Of a DNA stretch of 13,491 nt, positions 6,873-13,261 are shown one piece after another. Below the pieces are notes generated by a model that was not told the DNA's origin, made no database searches, and saw only the letters and a program-made list of their open reading frames with translations. The stretch is from NCBI GenBank assembly GCA_003152255.1, contig PLZT01000287.1, forward strand, positions 1 through 13,491, read 5' to 3'. Source of the stretch: Methylocystaceae bacterium (GTDB taxonomy: Bacteria; Pseudomonadota; Alphaproteobacteria; Rhizobiales; Beijerinckiaceae). Both the position numbers and the translations under genes were made by a program. Within the stretch, counting starts at the first letter, position 1. Each line of letters begins with the position of its first letter.

Positions 6873-7106
6873 TCAATAATGGCGCCGGTGGCGCCGGTGG
6901 TGGCGGCCTCCGCGAACGCCCCAGCTTGAAGCGATCGCCGGTCCAGCCGTCGCGCCGACCACGCCGCCCGCGACGAGGCCCACGGGACCGGCGACGACCA
7001 GGCCAGATGTGGCGCCGAGGGCGCCGTCAAGAGTTCTCTCCGGGGTGCAAGCCGTCAGGGCGGCGCCAATGGCGACGAGGGCCACGACGAGGGGAATGCT
7101 TTTCAT
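6873..7106 (-). CDS. Small glycine-zipper lipoprotein
   Basis: The 77-residue product begins MKSIPLVVALVAIGAALTAC, a lipoprotein signal with lipobox LTAC (Cys20 lipidated). A Gly/Ala/Val-rich hydrophobic segment follows (about 29-60, G-x-V-x-G spacing) that could span or line a membrane as a glycine zipper. The end is basic and His-rich (RGGRHHRRHRRHY). GGAG lies eight bases before the ATG on the minus strand. Many alphaproteobacteria encode such small osmotic-stress-like or YMGG-type lipoproteins; the exact role is unknown. Confidence 0.7.
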   Translation of the reverse strand: MKSIPLVVALVAIGAALTACTPERTLDGALGATSGLVVAGPVGLVAGGVVGATAGPAIASSWGVRGGRHHRRHRRHY

Positions 7107-7116
7107 AATTACTCCA

Positions 7117-7329
7117 GTGTTGATTCTCGCGACGGAGCGAGGCGGAAGCGAGGCGTTAAGCGGCGAGCGAGTCGAATTTGTGGCCCGAAGGATCGGGAAG
7201 GCCGCCGCGCGGCAAGGGGTCGAACTGGACGCGCTGGCGAAGATCGGCTGTCAACTCGACGGTGAGCGCGAGGCGACATATATCACGGTCACGAGCGCGT
7301 CCACGCAGGGCCCGAATGGGTGGGCGTGA
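7117..7329 (+). CDS. Possible small protein, unrecognised
   Basis: This frame encodes a plausible soluble protein with strongly GC-biased third positions from about 7165 on (GERVEFVARRIGKAAARQGV and then ELDALAKIGCQLDGEREAT). It is open back to 7009, but that part is antisense to the lipoprotein gene. GTG 7117 or TTG 7120 are the first starts that avoid overlap (ATG 7096 overlaps). None has a clear ribosome site, so it may be a gene that has lost its 5' end. It ends 58 bases before the 29-residue gene. Confidence 0.35.
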   Translation: MLILATERGGSEALSGERVEFVARRIGKAAARQGVELDALAKIGCQLDGEREATYITVTSASTQGPNGWA

Positions 7330-7387
7330 ATGCTCCGCCCGCGGCGGAGCGGCAGTCGTCCGGCGATCGCCGTGGAGGACTCAAAAA

Positions 7388-7477
7388 ATGCCAAAAGGTC
7401 TTCTGAAAATAATGCTGATGGGTTCGATCGGACTGTTTCTTGGCGCCGCGATCGCTGGCTACGTCTTTAGCATGTGA
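7388..7477 (+). CDS. 29-residue membrane microprotein
   Basis: MPKGLLKIMLMGSIGLFLGA begins a peptide that is almost entirely one hydrophobic helix with a basic N terminus and ends GYVFSM. The ribosome site GGAGGA (7374-7379) is eight bases before the ATG, among the best in the window, which is the main reason to believe in so short a gene. The frame runs back to 7178, but the strong site and the character of the peptide favour ATG 7388. Function unknown. Confidence 0.55.
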   Translation: MPKGLLKIMLMGSIGLFLGAAIAGYVFSM

Positions 7478-7518
7478 CGCGGCCCGCTCTTGCGTCCATG
7501 AATCGCCAGGCGCCGCGG

Positions 7519-7701
7519 TTCCTTGAGCAAGCGAACGGTCGCGCAATAATCAGAGGCGATCGCCCCGCGCGCATTGTTTTGCGCGCTGCCCGAAAATGTC
7601 CCACGACCCGCCGCCTCAGGCGCAACAAAGCGAGAACTTTTTAGCCCATGGGTGGGCCCCCGGCGCGAAGCGGCCCGTCCCCATATAAACGGGCGGGCCA
7701 C
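7519..7701 (-). pseudogene. Relic of a coding sequence, copy 1
   Basis: On the minus strand a frame opens at GTG 7701 (ARPFIWGRAASRRG) and includes CATVRLLKEPRR further on, continuing to 7459. Two blocks recur on the + strand at 11283-11326 and 11327-11354 with mainly synonymous differences in the coding frame. The second locus lacks about 110 bases between the blocks. There is no Shine-Dalgarno, and a stop sits just upstream. I read it as the remains of a dispersed gene or mobile element rather than a working gene. Confidence 0.4.
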
Positions 7702-7728
7702 TGGCGGGTTTAAACGGGAGCGTCTCTT

Positions 7729-8016
7729 TCAAAGGCAGTTGTCCCGCAGGATTTCAGCTATTTTAACGCCATAATTTGTAGTCCCCTGGAGTTGAATCCT
7801 AAAAACCTCGTCTGGCTCCACTGTAAACGGACCGTTTGGACCGAGAAGCGTCACTTTCCTGATAGGCGTCCACGATCCATCGGAATTCAGCCGAAAGTCG
7901 CGGCATGAAATACCCACTTGCCTGGGACTTGGATTATCCCTGAGCCGCGGTTGGGCCACCGCGGCGGTCGCCGCTAGCAATAGACCTACGATCAGAAGCG
8001 CGTTTCCGATTTTCAT
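7729..8016 (-). CDS. Exported hypothetical protein
   Basis: The product has 95 residues. Residues 1-22 form a Sec signal peptide (MKIGNALLIVGLLLAATAAVAQ, cleavage after AVA). The mature part is small, probably periplasmic, with two Cys (CRDF and the C-terminal DNCL) that could form a disulfide, and with beta-type segments such as VTLLGPNGPFTVEP. The longer frame starts at 8070, but AAGGAG lies eight bases before ATG 8016, which fixes the start. Family not recognised. Confidence 0.75.
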   Translation of the reverse strand: MKIGNALLIVGLLLAATAAVAQPRLRDNPSPRQVGISCRDFRLNSDGSWTPIRKVTLLGPNGPFTVEPDEVFRIQLQGTTNYGVKIAEILRDNCL

Positions 8017-8259
8017 TTTGGCGGCTCCTTCAGTGGTTGCTCGAAAGCCCCCGCGAGCGACTGCCGACATCCGATGAATGACGCCTTGGGCCGGCCTCGC
8101 CGCCCCCCTAGTGATCGAAAATCATGCGCCAAATCGGCGCCGACCGGTCTACGAGGGGCGCGGCCAACTCTCGGCGCGTCCCCGCGAGACGCGGCGCCGA
8201 AAAAATATTTGTCGCGGCGGCCGTCGTTATCAAGAGACGCGACGACGGCGCATCCGCCG
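8017..8259. other. Non-coding stretch left of the first att-like repeat
   Basis: Frames here are open on both strands only because of high GC; none has a credible start or product. It includes the 5' leader of the 95-residue exported gene. Confidence 0.4.
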
Positions 8260-8326
8260 CCTCCCGCCATCGCTCGCGGATTGTGAAAGCCTTGGAGGGA
8301 ATCGAAGCCCGGTACAAGGATTCGCG
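8260..8326. repeat. Degenerate tRNA-Cys 3'-end repeat, copy A
   Basis: Read on the minus strand, 8289-8326 resembles the T-arm and acceptor part of a tRNA (AATCCTTGTACCGGGC, TTCGATT loop, CCCTCCAAGGC), but the GCA anticodon and the CCA end are lost. The same pattern occurs at 8850-8941. The shared region extends about 21 bases further (TCCCGCCATcGCtCGCGgATT at 8262-8282), so the two are a diverged direct repeat. Confidence 0.6.
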
Positions 8327-8346
8327 GTTATTGCCGATCAACGCTC

Positions 8347-8733
8347 TTAGAATGAGGCTCTGACAAAAAACTCCTCGCCTCCGTCGCAGGTGACTTTGCC
8401 GACGAGCCCGTGGGTTATCGCCCCTCCGGCGGTCGGGATATGACCAGTCCAAACACAATCTTTTTTGTTATCGGTTCTTTTTGACATAGTTATCGTATAT
8501 ATGCCTTCATTTAAGGAGCCATCAACGTCATATGACAGCATATTCCCATTATCGAACTGCATGCTTGCGGTACCGGATATTTTGTTATTGTCTATCGTTA
8601 GTGTCCACGTGCCTTGGCTTCCTGTAATACCGGACGTTCCTACCTCCGTTACATACCAAAGTTTGCCTGCCGCTAGGGCTGGCGCGCTCATGGCGACAAG
8701 GATTGTGGCGGCGTTCAGAGCGCGTTTTATCAT
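8347..8733 (-). CDS. Exported beta-rich hypothetical protein between att-like repeats
   Basis: The 128-residue product has a clear Sec signal (MIKRALNAATILVAMSAPAL, cleavage near ALAA). The mature part looks like a beta-barrel or sandwich with repeated short strands (GTWTLTIDNNKISGTASM, GIYTITMSKR) and two Cys (DCVW and VTCDGG) that may pair. Start ATG 8733 follows GGGGGA by four bases; a GTG at 8745 is an alternative. Base composition is clearly more AT-rich than the neighbours at 8460-8640, consistent with transfer. It is flanked by the two degenerate tRNA-Cys-like repeats. Family not recognised. Confidence 0.75.
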   Translation of the reverse strand: MIKRALNAATILVAMSAPALAAGKLWYVTEVGTSGITGSQGTWTLTIDNNKISGTASMQFDNGNMLSYDVDGSLNEGIYTITMSKRTDNKKDCVWTGHIPTAGGAITHGLVGKVTCDGGEEFFVRASF

Positions 8734-8849
8734 CTTGTCCCCCACTTCGATGAATCGAGTGATCCTCGATGCATATGGAGTAGGGAGCGCGCTTGGCTAG
8801 CGAGGCGACGGCCCAAGAGCCTAGCCGGCGAAGCTCTGACGAATCGCCG

Positions 8850-8941
8850 ACGGCGCTTCCCGCCATTGCCCGCGAATTTTTGATTTTCTGGAGGCCTCGG
8901 AGGGAATCGAACCACCGTACAAGGATTTGCAGTCCTCGTTT
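8850..8941 (-). repeat. tRNA-Cys 3' fragment, copy B: probable att site
   Basis: Read on the minus strand, 8892-8941 gives GAGGA-CTGCAAA-TCCTT (anticodon arm, GCA, Cys), GTAC, a T-arm with loop TTCGATT, the acceptor strand CGAGGCC, then TCCA. There is no D-arm or 5' half: the bases beyond 8941 are AT-rich and cannot complete it. A tRNA 3' fragment 60 bases from an integrase gene is the classic footprint of a tyrosine-recombinase element that integrates into a tRNA gene. The intact, restored tRNA-Cys should lie at the other end of the element, to the right of the window. Confidence 0.75.
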
Positions 8942-9002
8942 TTTATGCGCAACTATTTGTTTTTATTTCATTTAATATTTTCATGTCGCATCTGTGTCGC
9001 GT

Positions 9003-10190
9003 TTAGCCTAGAAGCTCCTTCTCGGCCGCAGCCAACTCCGAATGTTCGTCAGGGTTCGGAAACCAATGCCCGTAAACGTCCATCGTCATAGAGACACTAG
9101 CATGACCGAGTCTGACTTGCGCCGCCTTGGCCGATAAGCCCAAGCCGCCGTCCTTGCGTGAATTGATGAGCCACGAGGCGAAGAAGTGCCGGGCGGCGTG
9201 AAGCCCAGGATAGCGGGCCTTGTTGCCAGACGAGTCAGTCACCCCCGCCTCTATCTGGGCGCGCTGCCAACCGTAAACCGCCAAATCAGTGTGTCCTATT
9301 GGCCGCCCGTTGGCTGTCGGAAAGGCAAGGTCGAGGTCGCCCTTCTGACAGACAAGCTTCCACTCTCGAAGCGCATTCGCGACGATCGGGGGCATAGGCA
9401 CGGCCCTCTCCCCAGCCGCCGACTTAGGGGGGCCGAATTGCATGTATTGGTCGACGCGCTGGCGCACGTGAATGACGCCCTTCTTTAGGTCGATGTCTCG
9501 CCAGCGAAGGCCGCGAAGCTCGGACGAGCGCAGGCCACTGAAGATGAGCGTCAAAAGGATTGGTCTCCAGCGGTCATGCAGCCCGTCCACGATTGCCTTA
9601 ACCTCGGCGCGCGTCGGCACGTCCACGCCGACCTTGAGCTTTCCCTTCTGGCGCTTATGGGCTTGCGCCTCGGTTCCCCTTTTTCGACCCGCGCGCATCT
9701 GCCGAGCAGCGTTGACGGCGACAAGTCCTCGCTCGCGCGCATCCTCGATCAGAGAAGCAAGGCTGGTGAGGATCTTTCGAATCATCGGAGCGGACCGAGG
9801 TGGGGCTCCATCGTCGCCCCGGCGCAGCCTGTCTTCTAGGTCGCGAACGAGGGGTGCCGAAACTTGCGAGAGCTTCACGGCGCCGATGAAAGGGACAATG
9901 TGGAAGCGCACATGGCGCGCATAGGCGTCAACCGTGCTGCGCTCCAATCCCCTGCCCCGGCACGACTCAAGCCAGAGGGCGGCCGCCTCGCTGACGGTTA
10001 GGCTTACCGAGTCTGGAGTGTGGACGCCCGCCCTGACCTCGACCTTAGCTTGAGCCTGAAACGCGTCGGCTTCCTTTTTCCGATCGAACGTCTTGATATG
10101 CCTGGCACCGGCTTGGTCGACATAATCGACGATCCAGGCCTGTTTCTCGAGTCCCTTGGCGGTTTTCCAAGTGCGCTTGCGGATCGACAT
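9003..10190 (-). CDS. Tyrosine recombinase / phage-type integrase
   Basis: This 395-residue integrase catalyses site-specific integration and excision of a mobile element. It has an N-terminal arm-binding part (about 5-60), a SAM-like core-binding domain (about 64-155) and a catalytic domain (about 190-380). The catalytic residues are Arg221 (SGLRSSELRGL), Lys256 (PPKSAAGER), His331 and Arg334 (LHAARH), His363 (LGHASVSMT) and Tyr373 (DVYGHW), so it appears intact. AGAGGAAAG precedes ATG 10190. Its 3' end lies 61 bases from the tRNA-Cys fragment, which is its likely attachment site. Confidence 0.95.
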   Translation of the reverse strand: MSIRKRTWKTAKGLEKQAWIVDYVDQAGARHIKTFDRKKEADAFQAQAKVEVRAGVHTPDSVSLTVSEAAALWLESCRGRGLERSTVDAYARHVRFHIVPFIGAVKLSQVSAPLVRDLEDRLRRGDDGAPPRSAPMIRKILTSLASLIEDARERGLVAVNAARQMRAGRKRGTEAQAHKRQKGKLKVGVDVPTRAEVKAIVDGLHDRWRPILLTLIFSGLRSSELRGLRWRDIDLKKGVIHVRQRVDQYMQFGPPKSAAGERAVPMPPIVANALREWKLVCQKGDLDLAFPTANGRPIGHTDLAVYGWQRAQIEAGVTDSSGNKARYPGLHAARHFFASWLINSRKDGGLGLSAKAAQVRLGHASVSMTMDVYGHWFPNPDEHSELAAAEKELLG

Positions 10191-10461
10191 GGCTTTCCTC
10201 TAAGACGAAGGAACCCTGTCGCGCGGGAGTCCGCAGGTCAAGCGCCGGTCTGCAATCCAACGGCGTCGCCGGCGCCTGGGTGACGTGCGGCAATCAAAAT
10301 TGCGCGGCTTCATTCCAAACCGCATCAGTAGGTAGATTCCGGCGCTTGCCGGCGTGCGCTTCGGGAGTATCTCTTCGAATGACGAAAGTGCGCGGCGGGT
10401 TTTCGGAAATAGTCCGTCACACCGTTAATTGCGTCTAGTTGGAACCTTCGAGGAAAATCGA
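10191..10461. other. Divergent intergenic stretch
   Basis: Holds the leaders of the integrase (minus) and of the Asp/Arg-rich exported protein (+). I see no convincing promoter, operator or excisionase gene. Confidence 0.4.
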
Positions 10462-10704
10462 ATGAAAAAACTGACATTAGCAACCGCCGTCTTGTCAGCT
10501 TGTCTCTGGGCTCCTTCGGTTGGGATCGCATCTCAAACTTCCCGAGCAATCATTCTCGCGCAAATGCCCAACATTGAGATTGGGCCTGACGGAGTTAGAG
10601 TCGGTCGAGATCGGGATGACGATCGTATGCGCGATGAAGACCGTGATCGCGATCATGATCGTATGCGGCGTCGAGATCGAGAACGGGACGAAGACCGTCA
10701 ATAG
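10462..10704 (+). CDS. Exported Asp/Arg-rich low-complexity protein
   Basis: The 80-residue product has a signal peptide (about 1-23, MKKLTLATAVLSACLWAPSV). A short linker MPNIEIGPDGVRVG is followed by about 35 residues made almost only of Asp, Arg, Glu, His and Met in RDRD and DRMR units. Part of the DNA repeats (GATCGTATGCG at two places). Such charged tails are expected to be disordered and may bind ions, nucleic acid or cell-envelope polymers; that is inference. ATG 10462 has AGGA seven bases upstream. Small proteins with an IxIGPDGVRVG-like linker and a charged tail are frequent among hypothetical exported proteins of Rhizobiales. Confidence 0.7.
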   Translation: MKKLTLATAVLSACLWAPSVGIASQTSRAIILAQMPNIEIGPDGVRVGRDRDDDRMRDEDRDRDHDRMRRRDRERDEDRQ

Positions 10705-10961
10705 GGTCGGTTCGCCGAAAGTTGTCGATTAAGGATCGTCGGAAGCGTCGCTATTGCCGCAACATAAACATCCGAGAACGGCCCGTCGCTACATCCGCGC
10801 TCGAGCCGCCTCGTCTGCTCGGCGTCCGGCTCCAACGCGTCGACGTGTCGCCGGACTGGCGCGGGCATAGGGCGGCAGAATGGGACGGCGGCGCGGGTGC
10901 TTAGAATGTCACACGCTGGTTGCATCTCCGTAATATGCTTGACGCAAAGCAGGAGGTCTCG
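10705..10961. other. Intergenic stretch, no gene seen
   Basis: Short frames exist on both strands, but none has a ribosome site or a protein-like composition. It contains the leader of the 75-residue gene that follows. Confidence 0.4.
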
Positions 10962-11189
10962 ATGGTTTACGTATTCGAGTTTTTCGCAGTCGAACCAGAT
11001 GGCAATCGTCTCCTACTCGAAATCACAAAACATCGTGCCAAGACTAAGGATTTGGCGGATGCCCATGGGCAATCGATGATGCACAACATCCTCTTTGGAG
11101 ATCAAAAGGCCACAGTGTGCATAATCAAAGATCAGACTGGAAACACTCTCGGCGAGGTCCGCGCGGGCGAGGTGCTTGTGGCGGCCTAA
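10962..11189 (+). CDS. Small hypothetical protein
   Basis: The 75-residue product starts at ATG 10962 behind AGGAGG (10951-10956). The frame is open back to 10920, but the strong ribosome site fixes this start. It begins MVYVFEFFAVEPDGNRLLLE, a strand-turn-strand pattern. It then has a helical part with two Met-His groups (GQSMMHNILFGD) and a closing strand pair (ATVCIIKDQTGNTLGEVRAGEV). It looks like a compact cytoplasmic alpha/beta domain. Family not recognised. Confidence 0.7.
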   Translation: MVYVFEFFAVEPDGNRLLLEITKHRAKTKDLADAHGQSMMHNILFGDQKATVCIIKDQTGNTLGEVRAGEVLVAA

Positions 11190-11472
11190 GTCCGCGCCGC
11201 CGACGTGGTCGACAACGCCGAAAAGTCATGCGGGCCGCCACGGCTGCTCGCGTCGTCCCTTTGGGATTTTAGTCGCAAAAACGGCCCGCCTGTTCATCCG
11301 AGGTCGGGCCGCTTCGTGGCGTCGGGTTGTGCAACCGTTCGCTTGCTCAAAGAATAGGCGAGGCAAATCAGGGGCGCAAGACTTCTGCTCATTTTTGAGC
11401 GAAAGCGGCGGGCAAGAGGTTCATCCTCGCGCGCGCGGACATCTTCACCCAAAACCCGGCAAATTTGCCGAC
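11190..11472. other. Stretch without a working gene
   Basis: Apart from the relic at 11283-11354 I see nothing functional. The long + strand frame through this region is antisense to the gene at 11473-12132 and lacks a ribosome site. Confidence 0.4.
11283..11354 (+). pseudogene. Relic of a coding sequence, copy 2
   Basis: Two blocks match copy 1 (7519-7699) in inverted orientation. Bases 11283-11326 encode ARLFIRGRAASWRR in one frame, and 11327-11354 encode CATVRLLKE in another, because about 110 intervening bases are lost. A TAG follows. It is clearly not functional here. Confidence 0.45.
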
Positions 11473-12132
11473 TTATCTTCGGGGTTCATCCGCGCGCACC
11501 TCTCCAAACGCCCGCGCGAGCAGCCTATTCATGTAATGCAACTGTTCGCCGAAAAGTCCGAGCCGATTATCGCGGACGCCAGCGCGGGCGCGGGAGACCA
11601 ATGCGCGATCATCATCCGTGAGTTCCAGCGCCTCGATTCGCTCAAGCCAAGCGAGATGATTGCGATTAAGATCGTCCCACTGCGGCGGTTCTTGCCCGGC
11701 CTTAACTCGCTTGATGCGTGCTCTTTCAGCTTGTTTTGCTTGCTTTTGATCCTCTTTTTCTACCCGAAGCCGCTCCATCAAGGCGTCGTGCTCACGTGCC
11801 ATTGCCTCGCGCTCGGCCTGCCGCTTTTCCGATTGCTCGGTAGACCGGCGAAGCATCTCCTCCATGTCCCGAAGCTCTTCCTCGCGCTGAGCCGGAGTCA
11901 TAGCGGTCCACTGCCGCACCCATTCATCCGCGTCTGAATCAAAAGTAGTGTGTGGCTTGGCGACAAGGGTGCCAGCTTCGATTGCGGCCCGTGAAAATTC
12001 CATGCCGAGTTCAGCCGCGATCTTTTGGCCGAAGCGAAGGCAGTTGGCGCGCTCGCCCTCCGTCGCGGCGGCGTCGTCAAATAAGGCGATTAGTTTTGCT
12101 AGTTTTGAGAGACGAGGATCTGCCCCGGTCAT
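11473..12132 (-). CDS. Coiled-coil protein with a DUF2786-like N terminus, element cargo
   Basis: The 219-residue product has an N-terminal part (about 6-45, LSKLAKLIALFDDAAATEGE and the following helices) with the spacing of the DUF2786-type helical domain found in phage and plasmid proteins; this match is tentative. A long charged coiled coil follows (about 82-145), then a helical C-terminal part. There is no signal or membrane segment. The frame is open to 12339, but ATG 12132 overlaps the stop of the preceding 47-residue gene (ATGA), and the upstream frame would be the shadow of that gene. It is the last gene of the minus-strand cargo operon. Function unknown. Confidence 0.65.
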   Translation of the reverse strand: MTGADPRLSKLAKLIALFDDAAATEGERANCLRFGQKIAAELGMEFSRAAIEAGTLVAKPHTTFDSDADEWVRQWTAMTPAQREEELRDMEEMLRRSTEQSEKRQAEREAMAREHDALMERLRVEKEDQKQAKQAERARIKRVKAGQEPPQWDDLNRNHLAWLERIEALELTDDDRALVSRARAGVRDNRLGLFGEQLHYMNRLLARAFGEVRADEPRR

Positions 12133-12272
12133 CGTCGCAAATCCGGCGGCAACAGGCGCTCGGCGACCGTCATCAAACCGCCCGCCAGCTTCATGACGAT
12201 GCGCGCGAGCCTGATGCGCCAGGTGCGAACAATGAGCGCGCCCAAGCCGAGTTGAGAGATGTCCGTGGCCAT
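12129..12272 (-). CDS. 47-residue basic amphipathic protein, element cargo
   Basis: It begins MATDISQLGLGALIVRTWRI, continues with a mixed hydrophobic/Arg helix (RLARIVMKLAGGLMTVAERL) and ends PPDLRR. It could be a membrane-associated amphipathic helix. ATG 12272 follows GGAGG by seven bases, a near-ideal site, and lies two bases after the preceding gene's stop. Its TGA overlaps the next ATG. Both junctions strongly support it despite its length. Confidence 0.65.
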   Translation of the reverse strand: MATDISQLGLGALIVRTWRIRLARIVMKLAGGLMTVAERLLPPDLRR

Positions 12273-12274
12273 GG

Positions 12275-12541
12275 TCACACCTCCTCCTTCTCGCTGTCCG
12301 CGTTTTCTTTGTAAAAGACATATCTCGCCGCGCTCGCATGATCCGCAGCCATGCTCGCCAGCTCTGTCAGCGCCTCCGCGTCCCGCCTGTCCCCGGTGGG
12401 AAAGTCAGGGGAGATCGCCAACGCCCAGACCGCGCGGGATAGCCGAGCGGCGGTATTCAGATGCTCTTCCAGGCTTTCGAGATGATCGGCGCGGCAGGGA
12501 TGGTGGAGCATTCTGGCGTCGTCAACATCATAAGTGTCCAT
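12275..12541 (-). CDS. Small acidic hypothetical protein, element cargo
   Basis: The 88-residue product is rich in Ala, Asp and Glu and predicted helical, with a His/Cys cluster near the start (MLHHPCRADH) and a charged end (KENADSEKEEV). Two in-frame ATGs exist. At 12547 the GGAGG is one base away; at 12541 it is seven bases away, and the junction then matches its neighbours exactly (stop, two bases, ATG), so I choose 12541. Family not recognised. Confidence 0.7.
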   Translation of the reverse strand: MDTYDVDDARMLHHPCRADHLESLEEHLNTAARLSRAVWALAISPDFPTGDRRDAEALTELASMAADHASAARYVFYKENADSEKEEV

Positions 12542-12543
12542 GG

Positions 12544-12924
12544 TCATGCCTCCGCCTCTGTCTTTTTGCAGCTATCCCAATACGCCGAGATGCGGCGCGC
12601 TTCCTTTGCGCCAGCGCCAGCGGCAAACGAGACCATCTGAAGGAACCCGACCTCGACGCCAGTGAACGCGCGCGGCATGTCCTTAACGATCAATTGCAAA
12701 TGGCCCCCGCCCTCGACAGCGGCCTCTTCAAAGGCGAGATATTCGAGCGCGAGGCGGACGCCGGTATCGCAATCTTGGGTATAGTCGCCGGTCGCCGTGA
12801 CATTCCAAAAGCAACGGCCGGATTGATCGCCTATTGGTTTTGGCAGCGTCTTACCGTCGCGGCTGGCGACAAATGACAGGCCAGCGACGCTCGGGAGTTT
12901 GGCCGATGCTGATTTCTTCGCCAT
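12544..12924 (-). CDS. Hypothetical protein, element cargo
   Basis: The 126-residue product begins with a basic, Lys/Ser-rich tail, then a probable compact domain (GRCFWNVTATGDYTQDCDTG, GHLQLIVKDMP, then two helices with AKEARRISAYWDSCKK). It has Cys in the FW and QDC motifs and near the end. There is no signal or membrane span. AGGAGG lies eight bases before ATG 12924, inside the end of the previous gene. Family not recognised. Co-transcription with its neighbours is very likely from the two-base spacing. Confidence 0.75.
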   Translation of the reverse strand: MAKKSASAKLPSVAGLSFVASRDGKTLPKPIGDQSGRCFWNVTATGDYTQDCDTGVRLALEYLAFEEAAVEGGGHLQLIVKDMPRAFTGVEVGFLQMVSFAAGAGAKEARRISAYWDSCKKTEAEA

Positions 12925-12926
12925 AG

Positions 12927-13259
12927 TCAGGCCCTCCTGTTCGCGGCGGCCGAGTAGCGGTGAAGCCGCGCGGCCTTATCAGGGTTGAGATGGAAGTCCG
13001 CCGCAGCGGCGATGCTCTTGAAGGCTTCCGACGTTTGACCAGGCCGGACGCATTCGATCTCGATTTCCTCGGCGAGCAAGTAGCGAAGCTTTTCGAGAAA
13101 CTCCGCATCGTCGGCGCATAGCGATTCCGCCACGCCATCCAACGCGTCGAGGTCGTCATAATTGTCGTCGGCGTTGCGGTCAGGCGCGGCCTTGGCGGCC
13201 ATGTGATTGGTGACGGCTTCGCGAAAGGACAGCCGGGGGATTTCCTTTTTTCTCGCCAT
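12927..13259 (-). CDS. Hypothetical acidic protein, element cargo
   Basis: The 110-residue product has a basic start (MARKKEIPRLSFREAV), then a very acidic middle (DRNADDNYDDLDALDGVAES), then helices (EFLEKLRYLLAEEIEIE) and a basic end (HRYSAAANRRA). Charge segregation of this type is common in small adaptor, inhibitor or DNA-mimic proteins of mobile elements, but that is only a suggestion. GGGAGG precedes ATG 13259. Two bases separate it from the genes on either side. Confidence 0.75.
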   Translation of the reverse strand: MARKKEIPRLSFREAVTNHMAAKAAPDRNADDNYDDLDALDGVAESLCADDAEFLEKLRYLLAEEIEIECVRPGQTSEAFKSIAAAADFHLNPDKAARLHRYSAAANRRA

Positions 13260-13261
13260 GG

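Noticed and set aside
8892..8941. Intact tRNA-Cys gene
   Set aside because: Only the anticodon arm, T-arm and 3' end are present; the neighbouring AT-rich DNA cannot form the D-arm or the 5' acceptor strand.
10698..10925. 75-residue minus-strand open frame
   Set aside because: No ribosome site, composition unlike a protein, and it would lie across the leader of the following + strand gene.
11176..11937. 253-residue plus-strand open frame
   Set aside because: Mostly antisense to the coiled-coil gene and runs across relic DNA, with no ribosome site.
12133..12339. N-terminal extension of the coiled-coil gene
   Set aside because: His/Arg-rich shadow of the 47-residue gene, which has a near-ideal ribosome site and an ATGA overlap.
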